Positions 7,526 through 14,029 of a DNA stretch of 40,149 nt are shown piece by piece (the stretch's first letter is position 1; each line of letters begins with the position of its first letter). Below the pieces are notes generated by a model. It had not been told where the DNA came from, did not search any database, and was given only the letters and a program-made list of their open reading frames with translations. A program made the translations under genes and the position numbers. Source of the DNA: a virus; the IMG/VR virus record IMGVR_UViG_3300009320_000394, positions 1-40,149 of that record; one strand, written 5' to 3'.

Positions 7526-8731
7526 TTACCCCCTTCGCCGCTTGTTAGCGCACCTCGCGTGGACGTAGTGGCCGTGTCGCGCTCCGTCGTCCAGGATCCT
7601 ATCCAGCACCCCCATCACCGCCTCCCCCGGCTGCATCGGCTCGCCACAGTTGGGGCAGTTCTCTTCCCCTGCTGCTATCTCAAAGCCCGCGTCCTGAGCT
7701 GCGTAGTGCCACCCATTCCCAGCACGCCAGTAGAGCCTTGAGTTAGCCACGTCTAGCGCCAGCCAGCCGTCGGCGTCTATCTCGAAGTCCCCATCACCCG
7801 GTGCCCCGTCAAAGGTTCGCAGCTTCACGCCTTCGGCCCCGATCCACGCCGTGGAATCATACACCACGTAAGCCACGTTGGCTTGACCGTTAGCGCCGGT
7901 CACGAAAGCGCGATCAAGATCCACGTTGGAGTTGTCGGTCTTCGTGGTGATCCAATACCAGCCCGTGGTGACGTTGGTGCCAGCTGTGATCCGCACTATG
8001 TCGCCCACCGCTGCGTCGGTGAAGGCGTTGGTCTCCGTCAGCTCATCGCCATCTACGCCATCGTGAGTCCCACTGGTTGAGGATTTGATCACCCCCGCCT
8101 TGTCGAAGAAGGCTATTAGGGGCTGAGTCTGACCGTCAAAGAGACCAATGTCCACATTCCTGAAGTTATGGTCAGCCATCGCTAATACGGGGACATTGCT
8201 AGCATCTTGGTCAGTCTCCGGCAACCGCCAACACATGTGGAGGGCATCTGCATCCGCTGTCTCGTAGGTAAAGAGAGTGTCAGCACTCCCACCCATGATC
8301 AATGATTTGTCATCTTCGATATAAATGTTGTGGCCAAAGTAGGTTTGCCCATCAAATTCGCTTATGCCCTCAACAGCTATTCCCACAGGACTGTGGTCCC
8401 AGGAGGGGATAGTGCCCCCCGAAATGAACTGCCAGAGCCCGGCACTATCGACACGCCCGACCTCCGTCGGGCTAGTCCCATCGTCGCCGTCATTCACCTT
8501 GAAGATCAGGTCACCCTTCTGGTCATCAGCTGCACCGTCATGGCTGGCCTGGATCTGAGCAAGCGTAGACTCTTCGCCACCGGACTGCGTGCCCGTCCAC
8601 ACGATCTGGGATTCGCGCCCACCATCCGTATCCTCAGCCGTGTTGTTCTTGAGCGTGAACGTGGGGGAAGCTGCTACTATGTCGATCTGAGCATATAGAC
8701 CAATCTTCACACCGTCTCTGTAGTAGCCCAT
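7526..8731 (-). CDS. Tail fiber/appendage-like protein with C-terminal zinc-binding segment
   Basis: A 401-residue protein; its start ATG overlaps the upstream stop (TGATG). The first 350 residues are Gly/Asp/Thr-rich and beta-repetitive, with DGDDGTSPTEVGRVDSAGLW followed by FDGQTYFGHNIYIEDDKSLIM, as in fiber and surface appendage proteins. LYWRAGNGWHYAA marks the end of that part. The last 50 residues hold CPNCGEP and HYVHARC, a probable treble-clef zinc site, and a basic tail KRRRG. A zinc module at the tip of a fiber-like protein is unusual. A role in host recognition is inferred from composition and location. Confidence 0.6.
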   Translation of the reverse strand: MGYYRDGVKIGLYAQIDIVAASPTFTLKNNTAEDTDGGRESQIVWTGTQSGGEESTLAQIQASHDGAADDQKGDLIFKVNDGDDGTSPTEVGRVDSAGLWQFISGGTIPSWDHSPVGIAVEGISEFDGQTYFGHNIYIEDDKSLIMGGSADTLFTYETADADALHMCWRLPETDQDASNVPVLAMADHNFRNVDIGLFDGQTQPLIAFFDKAGVIKSSTSGTHDGVDGDELTETNAFTDAAVGDIVRITAGTNVTTGWYWITTKTDNSNVDLDRAFVTGANGQANVAYVVYDSTAWIGAEGVKLRTFDGAPGDGDFEIDADGWLALDVANSRLYWRAGNGWHYAAQDAGFEIAAGEENCPNCGEPMQPGEAVMGVLDRILDDGARHGHYVHARCANKRRRG

Positions 8732-9141
8732 CAGGCCGCCTCCGTCACGATCCGCAGGCCGAAGGTGATGCTGCCTGGGTTGGTCGCTGTCACCACGATC
8801 TCGTCACCGCTCTCTACCAACAGCCCACCCTCCGGCCACCACGCCATGTCAGTGCATCCCGCTCCAGCGTCCAAGCTCTTTAGTACCGTGTCATAGGCTG
8901 CACCATCGTTCGCATTGAGCGTGACGGTCACATCCTCGTCCCACGAGGCCCCGAAGTGCAAAGTGACAGACCGAAGAATGAAGTCGGCTGCTATCGCCGT
9001 AGTCGTTGAGATGTTGCCTGTGCCCGTGGCGGCGGTCACGGTGGGCGTGCGCCCCAAGTCACTGATGATCACCTGAATCGCATCCAACGTGGAACTGAAT
9101 ATCCGATTGAAAATGTACTGAATTGATTTCTGTACGGCCAT
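8731..9141 (-). CDS. Probable beta-sandwich virion protein
   Basis: A 136-residue protein after a GGAGG site. The N-terminus (MAVQKSIQYIFNRIF) is helical. The rest is Thr/Ala-rich beta sequence with DVTVTLNANDGAAYDTVL and SGDEIVVTATNPGSITFGL, which resembles a jelly-roll or Ig-like sandwich. It lies between the connector-like gene and the fiber-like gene, so it may be a fiber base, head fiber or decoration component. No specific family is recognised. Confidence 0.65.
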   Translation of the reverse strand: MAVQKSIQYIFNRIFSSTLDAIQVIISDLGRTPTVTAATGTGNISTTTAIAADFILRSVTLHFGASWDEDVTVTLNANDGAAYDTVLKSLDAGAGCTDMAWWPEGGLLVESGDEIVVTATNPGSITFGLRIVTEAA

Positions 9142-9142
9142 A

Positions 9143-9658
9143 CTACACCCTCCTCATTCTCCCTTTCCATGCAGCGCTGGTAGCCGCGAGCCCCCGCTCA
9201 TCGTCGTATTGCTGCACGGCCGCCCGCTCACGGAAGAGGAGATGGCGCCGCTTGTCGCTGTAGCCCACCAAGACAGGGGTGTACTGCGGCTCGGCACTGG
9301 TGTCTCGGTCAGCCGCATCCAAGAAGTCACCACCTGACCTCTTCAGGTGATCCAAGCGCTTCTCGCACTGACCCCACCAACGCTCGGCCCGCGCACTCTC
9401 CGCCTCCCGCAGGGCGTAGATGGCATCTAGCGTCACAGCCCCCGCACCCAAGAGCTTCGTGAACTGCGCCCAGGTGATGTTCCTGGCGACAGCCAAGTCC
9501 AGCGCAAAGCCAGACGCCTGCAATTGGCTGTTCACATCGTTGTTGACGAAATCGCAGAAGGCATCCACCTCAGTCTCGGTTGGATTGCTCGTCGCACTGA
9601 AGGTGATGTCTTGGATGAGGCCCTCTACGTCAGCATGGGTCACATCGCCATTGGCCAC
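9143..9658 (-). CDS. Possible head-tail connector (adaptor) protein
   Basis: A 171-residue helical protein. The start is GTG 9658, chosen because AGGAGGTCTGG lies just upstream. The first part (VTHADVEGLIQDI, then TEVDAFCDFVNNDVNSQL) resembles the helical start of gp6/gp15-type adaptors that sit below the portal. The C-terminus is very basic (WKGRMRRV). It follows the capsid gene after 96 bases, the usual place for an adaptor. The assignment is tentative. Confidence 0.5.
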   Translation of the reverse strand: MANGDVTHADVEGLIQDITFSATSNPTETEVDAFCDFVNNDVNSQLQASGFALDLAVARNITWAQFTKLLGAGAVTLDAIYALREAESARAERWWGQCEKRLDHLKRSGGDFLDAADRDTSAEPQYTPVLVGYSDKRRHLLFRERAAVQQYDDERGLAATSAAWKGRMRRV

Positions 9659-9754
9659 CCAGACCTCCTGATAGGGAAGTAAGACAGGGGGAACTAGGAG
9701 GAGTCCGAAGCTCCCCCCATCTATCTCTGCTTCGTTGTATCCTCACCTAGCTGA

Positions 9755-10819
9755 CTACGCAGCGAGAACCGTCGCTTCCAGGATCTTGTGTTGATTATTT
9801 TGCATATCCGGGAAGGCATACAGTCCTGCTCCGACCTCGGTGACCCAAGGGTCCTGTCGCCGCTCGGTCCATGCGAACTTGCCTGTGTTCCAGTCGTTCG
9901 GTTCAGCGGGCGCAGTCCACATATTGCCCAGCGGTTCCGCTGGCAGCAGGAGAATCCTGCGGTCATTCAGGAACCTATTGAGCGTCCGCGTGGTCGTCCC
10001 AGCAGCCTCAGTGCGTGTGGAGTACTCAGCCCCATAGACGATGACCTCATTGATGCCGATCATTGATAGGGCACCGCTCGCCATCGGATAGCCGACGGCT
10101 GGGGGCGTGACCCCCGTGGGCGTCTGTGCAGCCCAGAGCTGACGCATCTCTTCTGCCGTGGACAGATAGCGCATCACCTTGCTTGACGTGATCATCACGC
10201 TGGGTCGGGTGTTGGACTGGTCCTCTACCTCCTGGAGCCAGCCGACCAAATCCTGCACGGGCGTCGGGCTGGACTCATCCCAGTGGGTTGACAGCGTCTT
10301 GCGGTTGTCTCCGATGAAAGTGCCAGGATACGTCACGCTGATCTGTACGTTCCCAGCGGTCCCCACGGAGCTGTAGGTGATGCTGCCCAGCATGGCGTTG
10401 ATGCACATCCACTCAACACGGGCGTCAATGGACTGCGAAAGCTGCTCCACCTTCTGCATGATGCGAGCCTGTGCCTCGTCTGCCATCTGGCTCATCAAAC
10501 TGCCACCAGTGGAGTACAGGCGTGCCTCCGTGAAGATGCGTAGATCACGCTCCGTAAAGCGTGCCTTGTAGCGCATATAGGCGATTGCGCCCTTGAGTAT
10601 CCCCCAGATGTCGGCGGGGATCAGGGGCGTCTCGCTGTCGATGCTCACGAAGGGAGCGAGCGGGTTCTCATCCAAGCGGATATAGGTCAGAAACTCATCA
10701 GAGGCACTGTCCCGCCAAGGGAACCAGCGCAAACCGATGTAGCTCGTGTCAATATCGGCGCTTCGGATGATGCCGGTGAGGACGGCGTCCTGCATAAAAG
10801 CTGGAAGTTGTTGACTCAT
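9755..10819 (-). CDS. Major capsid protein (lambda gpE family)
   Basis: A 354-residue protein with a strong GGAGGTGAGGAG site. It follows the lambda gpE-like layout: an N-terminal arm, a region around TPLIPADIWGILKGAIAYMRYKA read in parts, the spine-helix segment MADEAQARIMQKVEQLSQSIDA, then the E-family signature region ARVEWMCINAMLGSITY. The C-terminal axial domain holds RTLNRFLNDRRILLLP and ends near VGAGLYAFPDMQN. It assembles the capsid shell. It is preceded by the decoration-like gene and the protease/scaffold gene, as in lambda (C/Nu3-D-E). The gap after it contains a weak GC-rich hairpin (9687-9717) without a U tract. Confidence 0.9.
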   Translation of the reverse strand: MSQQLPAFMQDAVLTGIIRSADIDTSYIGLRWFPWRDSASDEFLTYIRLDENPLAPFVSIDSETPLIPADIWGILKGAIAYMRYKARFTERDLRIFTEARLYSTGGSLMSQMADEAQARIMQKVEQLSQSIDARVEWMCINAMLGSITYSSVGTAGNVQISVTYPGTFIGDNRKTLSTHWDESSPTPVQDLVGWLQEVEDQSNTRPSVMITSSKVMRYLSTAEEMRQLWAAQTPTGVTPPAVGYPMASGALSMIGINEVIVYGAEYSTRTEAAGTTTRTLNRFLNDRRILLLPAEPLGNMWTAPAEPNDWNTGKFAWTERRQDPWVTEVGAGLYAFPDMQNNQHKILEATVLAA

Positions 10820-10833
10820 TATCTCCTCACCTC

Positions 10834-11241
10834 CTACAGAGTGTCCCGGGCGACAAAGTGAACCGTGGACAACACAGTCTTCGTGGCTGCCAGCACCGTT
10901 CCGAACACTCCGTTATCGGTGCAGTAGTTCTCGTTCACCCAACCCTCCAGCACGATGGTGCTCACAGGATCTTCGTCGTCGGCGCACACCCAGTGCAGGA
11001 GCACACCGATGGTCCCAAAGCCGTAGCTGGTGTAGTTGGGGACAGCCTGTCCGTTGGCCGGGTTCATCGCCAGGACCTGCCCCTCCTGCAAGATTTTGTG
11101 GTCGTACCCATCAAGCAGCGTAGTTTCGGTTATGTAGTCACCGTCAACGGTGTACGAACCGAGAACTGCACCCTCGATGCGGGACAGCAAAATATCGCGG
11201 TGGGTCTCGTAGGTTGAGGACGCAGGTGTGTAAAACGGCAT
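10834..11241 (-). CDS. Head decoration protein (lambda gpD-like)
   Basis: A 135-residue protein with a GTAGGAGGTAAAC site before ATG 11241. It is beta-rich with a Pro/Thr-rich N-terminal arm (MPFYTPASSTYETHRDILL), a QEGQVLAMNPANGQ loop typical of gpD-like decoration proteins, and LHWVCADDEDPVSTIVLEG. Position between the protease/scaffold gene and the gpE-like capsid gene matches lambda gpD, which trimerises on the expanded shell and stabilises it. The call combines context with motif pattern. Confidence 0.75.
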   Translation of the reverse strand: MPFYTPASSTYETHRDILLSRIEGAVLGSYTVDGDYITETTLLDGYDHKILQEGQVLAMNPANGQAVPNYTSYGFGTIGVLLHWVCADDEDPVSTIVLEGWVNENYCTDNGVFGTVLAATKTVLSTVHFVARDTL

Positions 11242-11266
11242 GTTTACCTCCTACCTCAACAGTTGA

Positions 11267-12682
11267 TTACAATTCGGCGGTGTCGTTGGAACGACCCATA
11301 TATGAAGCGAGACGCTTTAGCTCACTCTTGGCGAACTTCTCCGCTTCGTCGGTTGTCATCTCCTTCTCCTCCCCAGCACCCATCGGCTCGCCAGCAGATA
11401 TGAAGGTGCGCTCGCCCAGTGTGCTTGGAATCGCGTCCAGCAATCGGGCCAGCGCGGAGAAGTAGTTGAACTTGCGATCCTCATCACCGACGCTCAGGGT
11501 GATGGTCGGCTCAGCTTCCTCGGAGCAGGCCAGAAGGATGGGTTTGGCCACCCGAAGAGTTGCTGGCGGAACACCGCGACGCTGCGCCTTGGTGATGATC
11601 TCGTCCACTCGTGTCTCATGCCTCTCCTCGCGCAGCTTTCTGTTCGTGGCCATCACCTGCAGTATGTCCTCTGCCCTGAAGGTGATCAGTTGTCCATCCT
11701 GCGCCTGAAGCTGAATCTCGCTTGGAGGAGCGGGTGGGACTGGCTCGGCCTCTGGTTCTGGCGTGGCCTGCTCCACCACCTCTTCCTCCAGGGTCGTTTC
11801 CAAAGTCTTCTCTTGATCTTTCTCCATGTGTTCTTGCCCTCCTGATACCATGTGAATGACTGTCTGCGGGGAGGATAGAAGCACCACCGTCGCCTCCCCC
11901 TCTGCCATCTCAGCCTCTACCTCCTCTGTCACCTCGTCGGACAGAATCGTGATGGCACCCTGTCGTGTGATGAAAGGACGATTCGTGGCCGCAGCACCCA
12001 AGAGCGTGGGGCCATACTCGTGCCCCGTCTCCGCATCCTCGTAGTCAGGGTCATACTCTGCCGAGGCGTAGCGGAGGCTGTTGGGCACTACCTCAAGGCC
12101 CTTCTCAGTCGGGTTGGCGTAGACGATGAGATTCTCATCCTCCACAACCACATCCGTGAACCAGCCCAATGCACCCCAGTCGGGTTGGTGACGGGCATCG
12201 AGTGCCAAGTCATGGCCCACCGCATTCTGGTCAAAGTTGGTGATGAGCGAGGCGAAGAAGCCATCGTCAAACTCCATCTTGCCATACCAAGGATGCTTCC
12301 AGGTGCCCTTCCTCATAAGCGGGATGCGGAAGATGGGATCTCCATCGCGTTCCTCCAGATGGATGTGCCCCACAAGGTAGCTCTGCTTCTTCGTCTCGTG
12401 CCTCTCGGGAGCCTTGACTTCCGATTTCTCTAGGCCCCAGAGCGGAGGCTGTATTCCAGTCGTGGTAGTGTTCTCAACTAGGCCATTTGACACAGTCATC
12501 TCTCCCATATTCACCTCCTGCTTCTTCGGCTTCTTGATGCCCTTGGCATCGCGCCACTCGTCATAGCACATCGCCGCAGCCTGCTTGTTGTCATCGGTCG
12601 TGCCCTCATCCATGACGAACTTGATGCAGCGGGAGATGTAATCCTGTTCCTTTTCGCGCTTCTTCGGCTTTGGCAGTGGCAT
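11267..12682 (-). CDS. Prohead protease/scaffold protein (Mu I-like)
   Basis: A 471-residue protein. Residues 1-45 (MPLPKPKKREKEQDYISRC to CYDEWRDAKG) are a small helical module also seen alone or fused in other phage head proteins. Residues about 100-250 match the phage Mu I-protein type: GTWKHPWYGKMEFDDGFF, LALDARHQPDWGALGW, then TLLGAAATNRPFI. The remainder is acidic, Glu-rich and coiled (TLEEEVVEQATPEPEAEPV), as expected of a scaffold removed during maturation. A second, very strong ribosome site (AGGAGGTGAAT) precedes Met59 at 12508, so a shorter product lacking the N-terminal module is likely. The gene starts 26 bases after a strong intrinsic terminator. Confidence 0.8.
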   Translation of the reverse strand: MPLPKPKKREKEQDYISRCIKFVMDEGTTDDNKQAAAMCYDEWRDAKGIKKPKKQEVNMGEMTVSNGLVENTTTTGIQPPLWGLEKSEVKAPERHETKKQSYLVGHIHLEERDGDPIFRIPLMRKGTWKHPWYGKMEFDDGFFASLITNFDQNAVGHDLALDARHQPDWGALGWFTDVVVEDENLIVYANPTEKGLEVVPNSLRYASAEYDPDYEDAETGHEYGPTLLGAAATNRPFITRQGAITILSDEVTEEVEAEMAEGEATVVLLSSPQTVIHMVSGGQEHMEKDQEKTLETTLEEEVVEQATPEPEAEPVPPAPPSEIQLQAQDGQLITFRAEDILQVMATNRKLREERHETRVDEIITKAQRRGVPPATLRVAKPILLACSEEAEPTITLSVGDEDRKFNYFSALARLLDAIPSTLGERTFISAGEPMGAGEEKEMTTDEAEKFAKSELKRLASYMGRSNDTAEL

Positions 12683-12707
12683 GTGCGCCTCTCATTCCCC
12701 GGAAACG

Positions 12708-12746
12708 AAAAAACGCCACACAGACTCGCTTGAGTCCATGTGGCGT
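12708..12746 (-). terminator. Intrinsic terminator T2, just upstream of the protease gene
   Basis: Minus-strand hairpin with an 8-bp perfect outer stem (ACGCCACA/TGTGGCGT), an inner GACTC/GAGTC helix closed by a four-base loop, and six U immediately after the stem. It ends 26 bases before the ATG of the protease/scaffold gene, so transcripts from upstream must pass it to express the head and tail genes. Confidence 0.87.
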
Positions 12747-12801
12747 GGGTCACACGTAATGTGGGGTCATGTCACCTGTCATCGTATGGTGGCGATGAGT
12801 G

Positions 12802-12978
12802 CTATTGAGTTTTGCGGCTCAGGTTCTCTTCCTTCGCACTGCCCTGGACTGTCAGAAAGAGCTTCCCGTGCCCCTTCCGCAGAAGCAGCGTATGTACCCC
12901 CCTGCTAAGGTTGCGGATTCTGAGCAAGAGTTTCTTCTCGGCCTGCGATACGGGAAACTCGTTCCTTGCAGCGTTCAT
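12802..12978 (-). CDS. Small basic ORF between two terminators (58 residues)
   Basis: Starts at ATG 12978 (MNAARNEFPVSQAEKKLLLRI) and continues with RNLSRGVHTLLLRKGHGKLFL to a basic end. The pattern of a short helix followed by two strands resembles small DUF2292/YezD-like proteins, as far as memory allows. No convincing ribosome site is seen. The frame is open further upstream into the terminator, which is less likely to be translated. Its location between T1 and T2 means it would be expressed only by read-through or from a local promoter. It could be a regulator of that read-through, but this is speculation. Confidence 0.45.
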   Translation of the reverse strand: MNAARNEFPVSQAEKKLLLRIRNLSRGVHTLLLRKGHGKLFLTVQGSAKEENLSRKTQ

Positions 12979-13015
12979 AGTGGCTAGATGGCAAATGATT
13001 CTAAGCGAACAGATG

Positions 13016-13063
13016 AGCAAAAAAGAAAAGCCCAGAGATGTGCCGTCAAGCGGCTCTCTGGGC
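13016..13063 (-). terminator. Intrinsic terminator T1
   Basis: Minus-strand hairpin with a 9-bp perfect lower stem (GCCCAGAGA/TCTCTGGGC), a 4-bp upper stem (GCCG/CGGC) with a CTTGA loop and a three-base bulge, followed by TTTTCTTTTTT. It is one of the strongest intrinsic terminators readable in the window. It lies about 166 bases beyond the predicted start of the transcript from the perfect promoter at 13236-13264. Confidence 0.92.
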
Positions 13064-13229
13064 GTCACGCGCCTCTTCCTCGGCCCGACCCCTTCAGGGG
13101 TTCTGTGGTTAGGGGCGTTGGTTTGGATATTCAGTTACCGACAGGAGAACAGGAAGTCGCGGGTTCCAATCCCCCTCCCGCTCTCCCTCAGCGTTGAGAG
13201 TAGTACTAGCGTGGACGGTATGATAAGCC
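13016..13229 (-). ncRNA. Candidate 0.21-kb leader/small RNA between perfect promoter and T1
   Basis: Predicted RNA from about 13229 to the U tract of T1, roughly 214 nt. No plausible coding frame with a ribosome site is seen on this strand. It can form a GCGGG/CCCGC helix near 13159-13181, an ACCCC-TGAA-GGGGT tetraloop hairpin at about 13088-13101, and then the T1 hairpin. A TATCAT hexamer lies at about +4 to +9, where a -10-like element can cause early sigma-dependent pausing. Size and layout recall lambda 6S RNA made from pR'. Existence of the RNA is inferred from promoter and terminator only. Confidence 0.5.
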
Positions 13230-13235
13230 AACTAC

Positions 13236-13264
13236 ATTATAGCACAGCGCGGATGTTATGTCAA
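13236..13264 (-). promoter_or_regulatory. Perfect sigma70 consensus promoter
   Basis: Minus strand: TTGACA at 13264-13259, a spacer of exactly 17 bases, then TATAAT at 13241-13236. Both hexamers match the consensus at every position. The -35 box overlaps the stop codon of the 13261-13485 gene. Predicted transcription starts near 13229 and runs toward T1 and the head genes. Confidence 0.85.
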
Positions 13265-13485
13265 CTATCAATTTTGGGGGCAGTCTCCCATGTCTCAGCC
13301 AGGGCCAATATCTCCTCGGGTGATGCGCCCTCTGGAATCTCCTTGAAGAAATCCTCAAACCTCTCTCCAAAACGGGTTCGTAGGAAGCCCATAGACAGCC
13401 TCACAGGCTGTAAGGATACACGACGGCGGAAATCAGGATCAGTCTCCATCAGATTGAGTATCTCTTGTCTGTCGTCAGCAGACAT
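13261..13485 (-). CDS. Small charged protein of unknown function (74 residues)
   Basis: Begins MSADDRQEILNLMETDPDFR after an AGGGGGTGATG region and ends at a TGA embedded in the perfect promoter's -35 box. It is highly charged and helical, with FLRTRFGERFEDFFKEIPEG and SPEEILALAETWE, and has no membrane segment or metal site. It is the last gene before the regulatory cassette and may have its own extended -10 promoter. A small regulator is possible, but nothing in the sequence proves it. Confidence 0.7.
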   Translation of the reverse strand: MSADDRQEILNLMETDPDFRRRVSLQPVRLSMGFLRTRFGERFEDFFKEIPEGASPEEILALAETWETAPKIDS

Positions 13486-13595
13486 CTTCTAGCATCACCC
13501 CCTTTTCATGAAGGCAGGTCCCCTCCCCGTTATGGCTCCTGCGTTCGGCCTCACCCACCTAGTTCCCACACCCGCAGGACTCCAACCCATTCCTA

Positions 13596-13784
13596 CTATG
13601 AGTCATTATACCACCAATCCCAGAAGTCGCAAATCTTGTTGTCCAGCCACCACCGCGCCCGCTTCCACAGGCTTGGCCGCGGCTCCTCCCCCATCTCCTG
13701 CAGCTCCCGAATCGCATCCTTCGCCCCGACATTCGCAGCGTGAAGGATGATGCGGATGAGAGTGTCACGGGTTGGTTCGGTCAT
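13596..13784 (-). CDS. Small Trp-rich basic/helical protein (62 residues)
   Basis: Start chosen at ATG 13784, which overlaps the stop of the zinc-ribbon gene as ATGA; the longer open frame has no support. The sequence opens MTEPTRDTLIRIILHAANVG, which resembles the start of the tape measure protein (MADREILIQIILKAAKEG), and ends with a Trp-rich amphipathic segment, LWKRARWWLDNKICDFWDWW. Such an end could bind membrane or protein partners. The function is unknown. Confidence 0.65.
   Translation of the reverse strand: MTEPTRDTLIRIILHAANVGAKDAIRELQEMGEEPRPSLWKRARWWLDNKICDFWDWWYNDS
13605..13632 (-). promoter_or_regulatory. Extended -10 promoter candidate
   Basis: Minus strand: TATAAT at 13610-13605 directly preceded by TGG (TGn extended -10), with TTGCGA, four of six matches to the -35 consensus, 16 bases upstream at 13632-13627. 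It sits in the end of the 13596-13784 gene and would transcribe the 13261-13485 gene. Confidence 0.4.
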
Positions 13785-14029
13785 GGTTGTACTCCACTCG
13801 GCATCTCCACACTCACCTTGCCGTTCGTCTGCGTGTTCCACGCTTTCACCCAGCCGCACTTCGGGCAGATGACCGTCACACGACCCTCATTCATCTCCAC
13901 TATGACACGGAGCGCACTGTACTTGATGCGTAATACGTTCTCCTCATCAAATCCCCCGAGCTTGTGGCCACAATGGCACTTCCATTCGCGCGGCTCGGGT
14001 GTCGTCTTCTTAGCTTTCTTCTTGCTCAT
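13781..14029 (-). CDS. Zinc-ribbon protein (82 residues)
   Basis: Start at ATG 14029, an ATGA overlap with the double glycosyltransferase gene. A lysine-rich N-terminus (MSKKKAKKTTPEP) precedes two zinc knuckles, CHCGHKL and CPKCGW, separated by about 37 residues including an NEGRVTVIC strand. This is a two-knuckle zinc ribbon of the general kind found in phage Com-like or nucleic-acid-binding proteins. It could act on RNA or DNA. The target is unknown. Confidence 0.75.
   Translation of the reverse strand: MSKKKAKKTTPEPREWKCHCGHKLGGFDEENVLRIKYSALRVIVEMNEGRVTVICPKCGWVKAWNTQTNGKVSVEMPSGVQP

Noticed and set aside
12988-13197. Plus-strand frame ending EQEVAGSNPPPALP
   Set aside because: This string is typical of translating a tRNA 3' end and does not look like a protein. 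It overlaps the tRNA-like segment.
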